64,000 nucleotides of DNA from Pseudacidobacterium ailaaui (GTDB taxonomy: Bacteria; Acidobacteriota; Terriglobia; Terriglobales; Acidobacteriaceae): NCBI RefSeq assembly GCF_000688455.1, contig NZ_JIAL01000001.1, positions 1,209,001 to 1,273,000 on the forward strand, in the 5' to 3' direction. Each line of letters opens with the position of its first letter. Within the stretch, counting starts at the first letter, position 1. The notes under the pieces were generated by a model. The model was not told the origin of the DNA. It saw nothing but the letters and a program-made list of their open reading frames with translations, and made no database searches. Made by a program: the position numbers and the translations under genes. Positions 1 through 7,678 of the stretch are shown here, one piece after another.

Positions 1-544
1 CGAGAACCTGTTTTCCAGCGCCTGCGAAGTGGACGTGGTCGGCGTGCTCAGCATGTATGGACTCGCGCTGGCATCGGAGACCCCCAGTGCGCTGCTTGAC
101 TGGAACAACAACTACGGTGAGGACCCGGACAAGGCCGTCTGCTTCCACTGCTCGAACCTGCCGAAGCACTTCTTCGCAGACGTGAAGATGGACTTTCAGG
201 AGATCATCGCCGGGACTGTCGGCAAGGAAAACACCTTCGGCACCTGCGTGGGACGGGTAAAATCGGGCGCCATGACCTATCTGCGCTTCTCGACCGATGA
301 CTTCCATGGCAAGATCCGCGGCTATGTGGGTGAAGGCGAGTTTACGAAAGATCCTTTGGAGACCTTTGGCGGAGCAGGTGTGGTGCGCATCCCGAAGATG
401 CAGAAGCTACTGCGCTTTATCTGTGAGAAGGGCTTTGAGCACCATGTTGCAGCAAACTTCTCCACGGTCGCCAGCCCCGTCTATGAGGCGGCCACGCGCT
501 ACCTGGGATGGGAGATGCATTATCATGAGAATCCGGGAGTATAA
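1..544 (+). CDS. L-fucose/L-arabinose isomerase-family protein, C-terminal part (5' end outside window)
   Basis: The frame is open from base 2 to the TAA at 542-544, so only the last 180 or so residues are visible. The segment has the SMYGLALAS, ALLDWNNNYG and FHCSNLPKHFF blocks that I associate with the C-terminal half of fucose isomerase-like sugar isomerases, a ketol-isomerase fold that interconverts aldoses and ketoses with a divalent metal. The next gene on the same strand is an L-ribulokinase, so the physiological substrate is more likely L-arabinose (to L-ribulose) than L-fucose; that is inference from context. The metal-binding and catalytic residues lie mostly upstream of the window and cannot be checked. 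Confidence 0.8.
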   Translation, partial: ENLFSSACEVDVVGVLSMYGLALASETPSALLDWNNNYGEDPDKAVCFHCSNLPKHFFADVKMDFQEIIAGTVGKENTFGTCVGRVKSGAMTYLRFSTDDFHGKIRGYVGEGEFTKDPLETFGGAGVVRIPKMQKLLRFICEKGFEHHVAANFSTVASPVYEAATRYLGWEMHYHENPGV

Positions 545-568
545 ACGTTTAAAAAGGTCTGCTGCACA

Positions 569-592
569 CCGGCCGCACGAAAGAGCGGCCGG
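569..592. terminator. Hairpin between isomerase and ribulokinase genes
   Basis: CCGGCCGC at 569-576 and GCGGCCGG at 585-592 form a perfect 8-bp GC stem with an 8-base loop, 25 bases past the isomerase stop. No T-tract follows, so it may be a partial terminator or an mRNA-stabilising intercistronic hairpin rather than a full intrinsic terminator. Confidence 0.4.
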
Positions 593-720
593 CCCCGAGG
601 GTGCCTGAAGAGGTCTTCGGTACGGGCCAGCGGCAGGAAACCGGACGCCCAACCCCATGCGTTCCTCATCCCGCAAAGGCTGGGCGTCCCATCTCAGAAC
701 CGACAACATCAGGAAAACAG

Positions 721-2304
721 ATGTCCATTGTTGCAGGCGTAGATTTTGGAACACTCAGCGTAAGAGTCACGCTGCTTGACAGCGAAAAGGGCCGTCTTGG
801 CACAGCCATTGCCGAATATCCTCTTCACCGCAAACGCGAAGACCCCGACTACGCTACCCAGTCCCATCAAGACCAGATGGACGCGCTGGTAAAAGCCACG
901 CGCAAGGCCATTGCCGATGCCGGCATTGACGGCCATCAGATTGAGGCCATGGCGCTCGACACGACCGGATCCAGCGTCATTCCTGTGGGAGAAAACCTGG
1001 AGCCGCTGGATGATTACTACCTTTGGTGCGACCACCGCGCCAAGGAAGAGGCCCGGCAGATTACCGAACTCGCGCACCAGGAAAAGCTTGAGGCCATCGA
1101 ATGGTGCGGGGGCGTCTATTCCCATGAGTGGGGATTTGCAAAGCTGCTGCACTGGCTCAGGCACAATCCGGAAAAACGCAGCCGCTTTCTTACTGCCCTG
1201 GAACATTGCGACATGGTGGCAGCCACGCTTTGCGGTATCACCGATGCGACCCGGGTGAAGCGCAGCGTCTGCGCCATGGGCCACAAGTGGATGTGGAACC
1301 CAAAGTGGAACGGTCTGCCGCCGCAGGATTTTCTTTCCAAACTCGATCCACTCTTTGATGGCATCCGCGAAAAGCTTGCGGGCGATTACGAAACATCAGA
1401 CAAGCTGGCTGGCCGCCTCTCGCCCAAATGGGCCGAGGCCCTCGGCCTCCGTGCCGGAATTCCTATCCCCGTCGGTGCGTTTGACGCGCACTGGGACGCC
1501 ATCGGCGCTGGCTGCCGCGAGGGGGATGTGGTCAACGTGGTCGGTACCTCGACCTGCATCATTGCCATGCAGAAAAAGGCCAACCTTGTGCCCGGGGTCT
1601 GCGGAGTCGTCCCCGGCAGCGTGCATCCGGACTATACCGGCGTGGAGGCCGGACTCTCTGCCACCGGAGACATCTTCGAGGCCATCGCGCGCCGCGCCGG
1701 ACACAAAGTCTCCGAACTCTCCAAAGGACTCGAAGCCTATCGCGCCGGGCAGACCGGACTGTTGCGCCTGAGCTGGGACAACGGGGACCGCACCGTGCTG
1801 GTCAATTCCGAACTGGGTGGGATCACGCTGGGATGGAACCTTGTGCACACGGCCCAGGATGAACTTCATGCAGCCATCGAAGGCACCGCATTCCATACGC
1901 GCATTATCCTCGAACGCATGGCGGAATACGGGGTCCCGGTCGACCGCGTGATCAATGCAGGAGGCATTCCGCAGAACAATGCTGTGCTGAACCAGATCTA
2001 CGCAGATGTTCTGGGTAAACCGGTACTCGTGCCGGCCGGGATCCCGACCAGCCTTGGCTCAGGAATCTTTGCTTTGCTGGCCGCCGGGGCCTTCCCGACC
2101 ATCGAGGCCGCGCAGGAGAAGATGTGCCTTCCCTACAAAACAGTCGAACCCAACCCGAAGGCACACACCGTCTACAACCGCCTCTTCGCGCTGTACCGCA
2201 AGGTCTACTTTGCTTTGGGGCAGCGCAATGCGGAGGCCGCTGCACTGGGCGATGTTCTGCCCGAGTTGCGCCGGATTGCCGCCGAGGTCAGGCGCGAAGG
2301 CTAG
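721..2304 (+). CDS. araB: L-ribulokinase
   Basis: FGGY-family sugar kinase of 527 residues that should phosphorylate L-ribulose to L-ribulose 5-phosphate in the cytoplasm. The N-terminal phosphate-binding segment VDFGTLSVRVTLLD, the DTTGSSVIPV block, the YYLWCDHRA substrate segment and the C-terminal GGIPQNNAVLNQIYADVLG block are typical of AraB-type ribulokinases. The ATG at 721 is preceded by AGGAAAA at a good distance; the frame stays open upstream to 601 but that part has no family similarity. It follows the isomerase gene by 176 bases with a hairpin between them, and together they provide two steps of L-arabinose catabolism. Its last 17 bases overlap the 3' end of larB on the other strand. 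Confidence 0.93.
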   Translation: MSIVAGVDFGTLSVRVTLLDSEKGRLGTAIAEYPLHRKREDPDYATQSHQDQMDALVKATRKAIADAGIDGHQIEAMALDTTGSSVIPVGENLEPLDDYYLWCDHRAKEEARQITELAHQEKLEAIEWCGGVYSHEWGFAKLLHWLRHNPEKRSRFLTALEHCDMVAATLCGITDATRVKRSVCAMGHKWMWNPKWNGLPPQDFLSKLDPLFDGIREKLAGDYETSDKLAGRLSPKWAEALGLRAGIPIPVGAFDAHWDAIGAGCREGDVVNVVGTSTCIIAMQKKANLVPGVCGVVPGSVHPDYTGVEAGLSATGDIFEAIARRAGHKVSELSKGLEAYRAGQTGLLRLSWDNGDRTVLVNSELGGITLGWNLVHTAQDELHAAIEGTAFHTRIILERMAEYGVPVDRVINAGGIPQNNAVLNQIYADVLGKPVLVPAGIPTSLGSGIFALLAAGAFPTIEAAQEKMCLPYKTVEPNPKAHTVYNRLFALYRKVYFALGQRNAEAAALGDVLPELRRIAAEVRREG

Positions 2305-3085
2305 AAGCCGAGGTCTTTTCTGCTTCCGCCAAGACACCGACGGAGCGCACCATCATGGCCGCGACATAGGCGGCGCCGAACCCATTGTCTATATTCACAA
2401 CTGCTACGTTAGGGGAGCAGGAATTGAGCATTCCCAGCAGGGCCGTCAGCCCTCCAAAGGCCGCGCCATAGCCCACACTGGTAGGCACGGCAATGACCGG
2501 AGCGGCCACCAGCCCGCCCACGACGCTGGGCAGTGCGCCTTCCATTCCCGCACAGACAATTACCACACGCGCTTCGCGCAGCACTTCGCGCTGTGCAAGC
2601 AGGCGGTGCAGCCCGGCCACGCCGATGTCATGAACACGCAGGACGCGCAGCCCAAGATATTCCGCCGTGACTGCGGCCTCCTCGGCCACCGGAACATCGC
2701 TGGTGCCAGCACACAGCACTGCGATGGGGCCGCCTTCCGGCAGAGTGCCGGACTGGCGCAGACCCACAATCCGCGCCTGCTCATGATACTGCGCCTGCGG
2801 CACCAGATCTTTCACTGCGCGACAGGTAGCAATATCGGCGCGCGTAGCGATGACGTCCCCTCCCGCAAGCGACATGCGGGCAAAGATCTCTGACACCTGT
2901 GCCGGGGTCTTTCCTGCCGAGTAGATGACCTCCGGCAGGCCAAGACGCAGCGAACGGTGATGATCAATTTTGGCGAAGCCGGCATCTTCATAAGGCAGAT
3001 GCTTGAGCTTTTCCAGGGCTTCGGATGCCGCCAGATGACCTCGCTCCACTTCCTGAAGCAATTGCAGAATGGCGTCGCGCGTCAT
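2288..3085 (-). CDS. larB: LarB, pyridinium-3,5-biscarboxylic acid mononucleotide synthase
   Basis: 265 residues with an N-terminal unique region and a C-terminal PurE-like (AIR carboxylase) domain. LarB carboxylates and hydrolyses nicotinic acid adenine dinucleotide to start the nickel-pincer nucleotide (NPN) cofactor of lactate racemase and related enzymes. The signature region is CAGMEGALPSVVGGLVAAPV followed by the S-V-G-Y-G and C-S-P-N-V blocks and NIDNGFGAA. Its ATG overlaps the larC stop as ATGA, which implies translational coupling. It is the last gene of the AKR-larE-larC-larB operon and ends convergently 17 bases inside araB. LarA, the enzyme that uses the cofactor, is not in the window. 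Confidence 0.93.
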   Translation of the reverse strand: MTRDAILQLLQEVERGHLAASEALEKLKHLPYEDAGFAKIDHHRSLRLGLPEVIYSAGKTPAQVSEIFARMSLAGGDVIATRADIATCRAVKDLVPQAQYHEQARIVGLRQSGTLPEGGPIAVLCAGTSDVPVAEEAAVTAEYLGLRVLRVHDIGVAGLHRLLAQREVLREARVVIVCAGMEGALPSVVGGLVAAPVIAVPTSVGYGAAFGGLTALLGMLNSCSPNVAVVNIDNGFGAAYVAAMMVRSVGVLAEAEKTSASSLRA

Positions 3086-4424
3086 GCTTTCACCCTTGTA
3101 TCAGAGGCCGCCGCCAAGGCCGCCTGCATCACTTGTTTCAAGGGCACATGGTGCTCCTGCGCGGCACGGAGACAGTCCTCATATTCGGGCATCCGGTTCA
3201 GGTCTTCGCCATTCCGCGAGGCGACCTTGATACGGATCCGGCCATATTTCGTTTCTGCTTCCATGAACCGCCGCTCCAGTAGGATGCGCTCTTCTTCATG
3301 CACGCGAATCCCCAGCGTGGTTGTTTCTGTAAGAAGCAGATTTTCGAGTGCAGGACGTTTGTCAGCGCGGCAAAGGAGCGTCAGAAGGCTGCCCATGCGT
3401 CCCTTTTTCATCACCACGGGCGAACACATCACATCAAGCGCACCGGCTTCCAGAGCACGGTCCATCGCATAGGCGATGATCTGCGGAGTGGCATCATCCA
3501 GCGCGCATTCGAGGACCGTCACACTCTCTTTTGTCGCTGCGGTGTCTCCGATGCTCAGCCGCAGTACATTCGGAAACCGCTCCGGGTTGCGGGTGCCCGC
3601 TCCATAGCCAATCGTGCTTGCCGCAAACGGCGGAACATTCCCAAACTCACAATTAAGCGCCTTCAGCAGAGCGGCCCCGGTAGGCGTGGTCATCTCTTTC
3701 TGTGGGCCAGTGGAGAAGGTTGGAACACCTTTGAGCAGCTCGGCCGTTGCGGGCGCGGGAACGGGAAAAGTACCGTGGGCACATTCAACAAAACCGCTGC
3801 CCGTGTTCACCGCCGAGGCGTACCACTTGTCTACACCAAGCGACAAAAGCCCCGCTGCCGCACAGACAATGTCGGTGATGGTATCGACCGCGCCCACCTC
3901 GTGAAAATGAACGTCCTCGACTTCGACCCCGTGGATTTTTGCTTCCGCCTGCGCCAGAAATGCAAAGGCACGTAGCGACAGGTCGCGGGTCTGCGGAGAA
4001 AGCTGTGCGCGCTGAATCAGTTCCTGGACCTGCTTCCAGGTGCGCCCGTGAACGTGAGGATGATGGTCGTGATGTTGCCCCTTGTGAGTGTGCGTGTGGC
4101 CTGCTTCGCTCGCGCTGCCCCCGCAGACGGCCGAGATGGCAATTCTGGAGGGGAATGGTCGTGATCATGATGATGATGGTGGTGGTGATGATGAGGATGA
4201 GGATGATGCTGGTGCTCCGCAGCCTTGCCCGCTGCATCGATCACGTCCACCTTCGTCGCCGTAATCCCGCTGCGGTCTACGGAAGAAAACCGCAGGGACG
4301 CGCCAAGGTCCAGCGCCAGCACGGTCTCTTCGAGCAGGGAGCGGGAAACGCCCGCATCCACAAGAGCACCCAGCAGCATGTCTCCGCTGATTCCGGCGAA
4401 ACAATCAAGATATCCGATTCGCAT
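3082..4424 (-). CDS. larC: LarC nickel-insertion protein, encoded in two frames joined by a -1 frameshift
   Basis: LarC (cytidylyltransferase/nickel chelatase) inserts nickel in the last step of NPN cofactor synthesis. The N-terminal part is read from the ATG at 4424: RIGYLDCFAGISGDMLLGAL, then nine consecutive histidines and DHDH; this frame stops at 4017. The remainder is in the -1 frame, open from 4164: a second His-rich stretch (GHTHTHKGQHHDHHPHVHGR), then EVEDVHFHEVGAVDTITDIV, the FPVPAPATAELLKGVP block and GYGAGTRNPERFPN. Both frames are open between 4164 and 4017. A -1 slip at a run of five G (CCCCC at 4118-4122 on the plus strand) would join them into about 447 residues, near the usual LarC size. 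A programmed frameshift is known for larC1/larC2 of Lactobacillus plantarum; here an indel or sequencing error is equally possible. The stop overlaps the larB ATG. Confidence 0.88.
4118..4122 (-). promoter_or_regulatory. Candidate -1 frameshift site in larC
   Basis: On the minus strand the zero-frame codons read GCG-GGG-GCA, a run of five G in the 148-base stretch where both larC frames are open. Slipping back one base here gives SAGGSASEAGHTHTH, which reads smoothly into the second His-rich segment. It is not a classical X-XXY-YYZ heptamer, so a homopolymer indel is a serious alternative. Confidence 0.4.
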
Positions 4425-4482
4425 AACTTTTTTGAATCCTGAGAGGCCCTGTTCTTTTAACAGTACGGAAGCTGATTGCAGT

Positions 4483-5319
4483 TTAACTGCCTTCCGCTTT
4501 CATCAACGCTTCCAGCGGAAGAATTTCATTCATCGAACCGGAGCGATACCCGTCGCAATCTACCGCAACGTAAGGAAAGCCAGCAGCGCGCACCGCAGCA
4601 CCCATCTTGCGAAACATCTCCGGGGCAAGCGCTGCCGCCATTTCATTCTCTGCAATCTCAATGCGAGCGATGTTTCCATGATGCCTTACGCGAAAGTTCC
4701 GCAGCCCGAGGGCCCGCAGAGACTCCTCGGCATCTTCGACCATGCGCAGCGCTTCCGGAGTGACACGGCGACCGTACTCAATGCGCGAGGAAAGGCAGGC
4801 CGATGCAGGCCGGTCCCATACGGCCAATCCAGCTTCGCGCGCCAGCAGGCGGACATCACCTTTGGATAGCCCAGCTTCAGCCAGAGGAGCGGCAACCGAA
4901 TGCTGCTGGGCCGCGCGCTGGCCAGGCCGAAAGTCTTTTTTGTCGTCGGTATTCAAACCATAAGCGACAGCAGCAAAGCCCAGCTTCCTGCGCTCGACTT
5001 CGAGCACCGTAAAAAGCTCGTCTTTGCAGTAGAAGCAGCGGTCTGCCTGATTCACCGCATACTCTTCGCGCTCCAGCTCATGCGTCGAGATGGTGCGCAG
5101 GCGAATGCCGTGCTCCTGCGCAAAGGCAATGGCATCACGATAATGGCTGCGGGGCAGGCTGGCGGAGTCCGCGATGACAGCAAGCATCCTTTCGCCAAGA
5201 ACCTTGTGCGCTGCATAGGCAAGATAGGCCGAGTCCACACCGCCTGAATAGGCCACAATCAGGCTGCCAAGCTCACGCAGGCGCAGTTCCAGCCGATTCT
5301 GTTTTTCTGCAAGTTCCAT
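4483..5319 (-). CDS. larE: LarE, ATP-dependent sacrificial sulfur transferase
   Basis: PP-loop ATPase of about 278 residues that adenylates the biscarboxylated LarB product and donates sulfur to give the dithiocarboxylate of the NPN cofactor. The PP-loop SGGVDS is at about residues 25-30. The cysteine of the ASACLSSRIEYG block (about residue 175) corresponds to the sacrificial cysteine of known LarE; a CFYC pair lies near residues 95-98. Some LarE homologues use an iron-sulfur cluster instead, and the sequence alone does not settle which mode applies. Start: ATG at 5319 overlaps the AKR stop as TGATG; an in-frame ATG at 5331 is an alternative. It lies 58 bases before larC in the operon. Confidence 0.92.
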   Translation of the reverse strand: MELAEKQNRLELRLRELGSLIVAYSGGVDSAYLAYAAHKVLGERMLAVIADSASLPRSHYRDAIAFAQEHGIRLRTISTHELEREEYAVNQADRCFYCKDELFTVLEVERRKLGFAAVAYGLNTDDKKDFRPGQRAAQQHSVAAPLAEAGLSKGDVRLLAREAGLAVWDRPASACLSSRIEYGRRVTPEALRMVEDAEESLRALGLRNFRVRHHGNIARIEIAENEMAAALAPEMFRKMGAAVRAAGFPYVAVDCDGYRSGSMNEILPLEALMKAEGS

Positions 5320-6305
5320 CAGCCCAGCCATTGCGGATTATGAAAGGTCCCGTCAAAGTTATGCGATGTCTTGTAGAGCTCGAACTGCCCATTCAGCGCA
5401 ACGGTCTCTGTCTTCTTCAGGATGCTGTTCAACTCGGCCTCATCCATTACGTGAAAGTCCTTCGCCGTATCGAGCGCCTGCTGCAGAATGTGCATTGAGT
5501 CACATCCGGTGATCACCACACTTACCGGCAGGTGCATGGCGTAGCGAAGACACTCTACCGGAGTCACGGTGTTGGTCTTCAACACAAGTCCGTCACCCAT
5601 CGGTTTCATGGCAAGAATGCCCATGTTGTGCTTCCGCGCCACAGGGACCACCTTTGCGGCAAAGCTGTCGAAGTGCGCATCCAGCGGATTGAGCGGCATC
5701 TGCACCGTATCAAATGTGTAGTGGTGCTTCTCGGCGGTCTCGATCATGTGCAGGTGGATCTCCGGGCTTTTATGTCCGGTAAACCCGATATAGCGCACCT
5801 TGCCTTCTTTCCGCGCCTTCTCCAGATACTCAAGTGATCCGCCGGGTGCAAAGACGCGCTCCGGATCGTCCATGCGAATGACTTCGTGAATCTGAATCAG
5901 GTCAATATGGTCGGTTTGCAGCCGTTGCAGCGACTGCTCCAGTTGCTCCTGTGCAGATTTCGCTGTGCGCCCATCGAGCTTGGTCATCAGGAAGGCCTTC
6001 TGCCGATAGCCGTCCTTGAGCGCAAGCCCCATCCGGCGCTCGCTCTCTCCATCGTTGTAGTCCCAGCAGTTGTCCAGGAAATTTACGCCGGAATCAAGCC
6101 CGGTGCGGATGATGCGAATCCCTTCCTGTTCAGAGACGTATTTGCGACCAATGTGATGACCACCAAGGCCGACCAGCGATACTTTTTCTCCCGTGCGCCC
6201 GAGCGTGCGATACGGCATCCCCGCGGCAGCGCCACGGGCTTCATGGACAAGGGTGGAGGCCAGTGCCGTGAAAGCCGCAGACTTCAGAAATTCGCGCCGT
6301 TCCAT
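5319..6305 (-). CDS. Aldo/keto reductase with twin-arginine signal
   Basis: 328 residues. The N-terminus has RREFLKSAAFTALAS, a twin-arginine export motif with a hydrophobic stretch, so the folded protein is probably exported. The barrel carries the aldo/keto reductase tetrad: D78 (NFLDNC), Y83 (WDYNDGE), K109 (LMTKLDG) and H140 (IQIHEVI). It therefore likely reduces or oxidises a carbonyl/alcohol pair with NAD(P)H, or keeps only the fold. It is the first gene of an operon and its stop overlaps the larE start (TGATG), so it is translationally tied to NPN cofactor synthesis. A substrate cannot be named from sequence. Similar Tat-signal AKRs are common in Acidobacteria. Confidence 0.85.
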   Translation of the reverse strand: MERREFLKSAAFTALASTLVHEARGAAAGMPYRTLGRTGEKVSLVGLGGHHIGRKYVSEQEGIRIIRTGLDSGVNFLDNCWDYNDGESERRMGLALKDGYRQKAFLMTKLDGRTAKSAQEQLEQSLQRLQTDHIDLIQIHEVIRMDDPERVFAPGGSLEYLEKARKEGKVRYIGFTGHKSPEIHLHMIETAEKHHYTFDTVQMPLNPLDAHFDSFAAKVVPVARKHNMGILAMKPMGDGLVLKTNTVTPVECLRYAMHLPVSVVITGCDSMHILQQALDTAKDFHVMDEAELNSILKKTETVALNGQFELYKTSHNFDGTFHNPQWLG

Positions 6306-6484
6306 GATTGGCTCCTATACAAGTAATCGTACTCCTTCAGTAAGATGCCTGAGGAGGTGCGTGCCCAACGGCCTAGCATCCTCGAAAAGAGAGGGAAAAT
6401 GACTATCCACAAGGGCGCATGGGCCTTGCCGAAGACCACACGCCCACATCGTCGGCTTGTCCCACCGGGTTACTCTAAATAGGG

Positions 6485-7678
6485 ATGCCCTTCTTTCCGT
6501 TACGAACGGCGCTTTCTCCTGAAGAACGGCAGCTGCGCCAGAGGCTCATATTCCGGGACGCGCTGGCGCTCTCCAGCCTTTTTGCCATTGTTGTGGTCCT
6601 GTTCTTCATCACGCTGGCACTGTTTCATTCGTTTTCTGTGCATCGTGAGGAGCTGAAGCAACGCTGGCTGGCCCGCGGTGAGAAGGCACTGCAGGCAGGC
6701 CAGCCGCAGGCGGCGATTCAGGCGCTGCGTTCAGCGCTGGCCTATGATACGGATGACAAGCGGATACAAATCGAGCTGGCCCAGGCGCTGGCCGCTTCCG
6801 GACGCACGCAGGAAGCGGTGGCCTACTTTAATACCTTGCTTGAGTCTCTGCCGGGCAATGGACCGATCCATCTGGAATTGGCCAGACTTGCAGCAAAAGA
6901 GGGACAGCAGGCGCAGGCTTTGGAGCACTATCAGGCAGCGCTCGACGGCACCTGGCAGGGCGATGGCTATGTGCGCCGGCGCGAAGTCCGCCTCGAACTT
7001 GCAAAGTATCTTATCAGCCAAAAGCATCTTGAGCAGGCGCGCACGCAGTTGTTGATTGCAGCCGGAAATGCTCCGGATGATGCCAGCATCGAGATGACGA
7101 TTGCGGGAATGCTGGAGTCAGCGCAGGACCCGGTGAATGCTCTGGAGCTCTACCAGAAGGCGCTGCAGCACAAACCTCCCCAGTTGGCCGCCCTGCTGGG
7201 AGCGGGGCGATCGGCCTATGCTCTGGGACGCTTCCTGCTGGCCAAACAGTATCTTGAGCGGGCCTTGAACCACCCCGGTTTTGAGAAATACCCCTCCGAC
7301 CAGCAAACTGTGTATCGCAATATGCTTGCTGACTCCGATCATATTTTGATGCTCGATCCGGGCGAGGACCTGACCGTCCGGGCACGGGCTGAGCGCGTAC
7401 TCGCCAACCGAAAAACGGCACAGGAAAGGCTTGCCTCCTGTCTCAGCACGAAGTCCACCGTGCCGCAGCCCTTAGAGGACCTGGCCAACCAGTGGCAACA
7501 GTTGCCGAAGACCATCCGCCTGATGCAACTGGAACGCGACCCACAACTCGAACAGACGCTGATGCAGCTTGTTTACCAAACAGAAACCATCACTGCACAG
7601 CAGTGTGGCGCGCCCACTGGAAATGATGCCCTCTTGCTGAAAATGGCACAGAACCCCGAAGCTGTGGAGCAGCCATGA
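6485..7678 (+). CDS. Membrane-anchored TPR-repeat protein
   Basis: 397 residues. One transmembrane helix at about residues 25-47 (ALALSSLFAIVVVLFFITLALF) is followed by tetratricopeptide-like repeats from about residue 60 to 260 (for example RGEKALQAGQPQAAIQALRSAL and YFNTLLESLPGNGPIHLELARLA). TPRs mediate protein-protein contacts, so this is probably a scaffold facing the periplasm. The stop overlaps the ATG of the ClC gene (ATGA at 7675-7678), so the two proteins are made together and may act together. I do not recognise a more specific family. The only upstream purine run, AGGG, lies directly against the ATG, so the start is moderately certain. Confidence 0.78.
   Translation: MPFFPLRTALSPEERQLRQRLIFRDALALSSLFAIVVVLFFITLALFHSFSVHREELKQRWLARGEKALQAGQPQAAIQALRSALAYDTDDKRIQIELAQALAASGRTQEAVAYFNTLLESLPGNGPIHLELARLAAKEGQQAQALEHYQAALDGTWQGDGYVRRREVRLELAKYLISQKHLEQARTQLLIAAGNAPDDASIEMTIAGMLESAQDPVNALELYQKALQHKPPQLAALLGAGRSAYALGRFLLAKQYLERALNHPGFEKYPSDQQTVYRNMLADSDHILMLDPGEDLTVRARAERVLANRKTAQERLASCLSTKSTVPQPLEDLANQWQQLPKTIRLMQLERDPQLEQTLMQLVYQTETITAQQCGAPTGNDALLLKMAQNPEAVEQP

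Noticed and set aside
3785-4237. Minus-strand frame rich in isoleucine and threonine within larC
   Set aside because: It is the third frame through the CAT/CAC histidine repeat of LarC; low complexity, no family.
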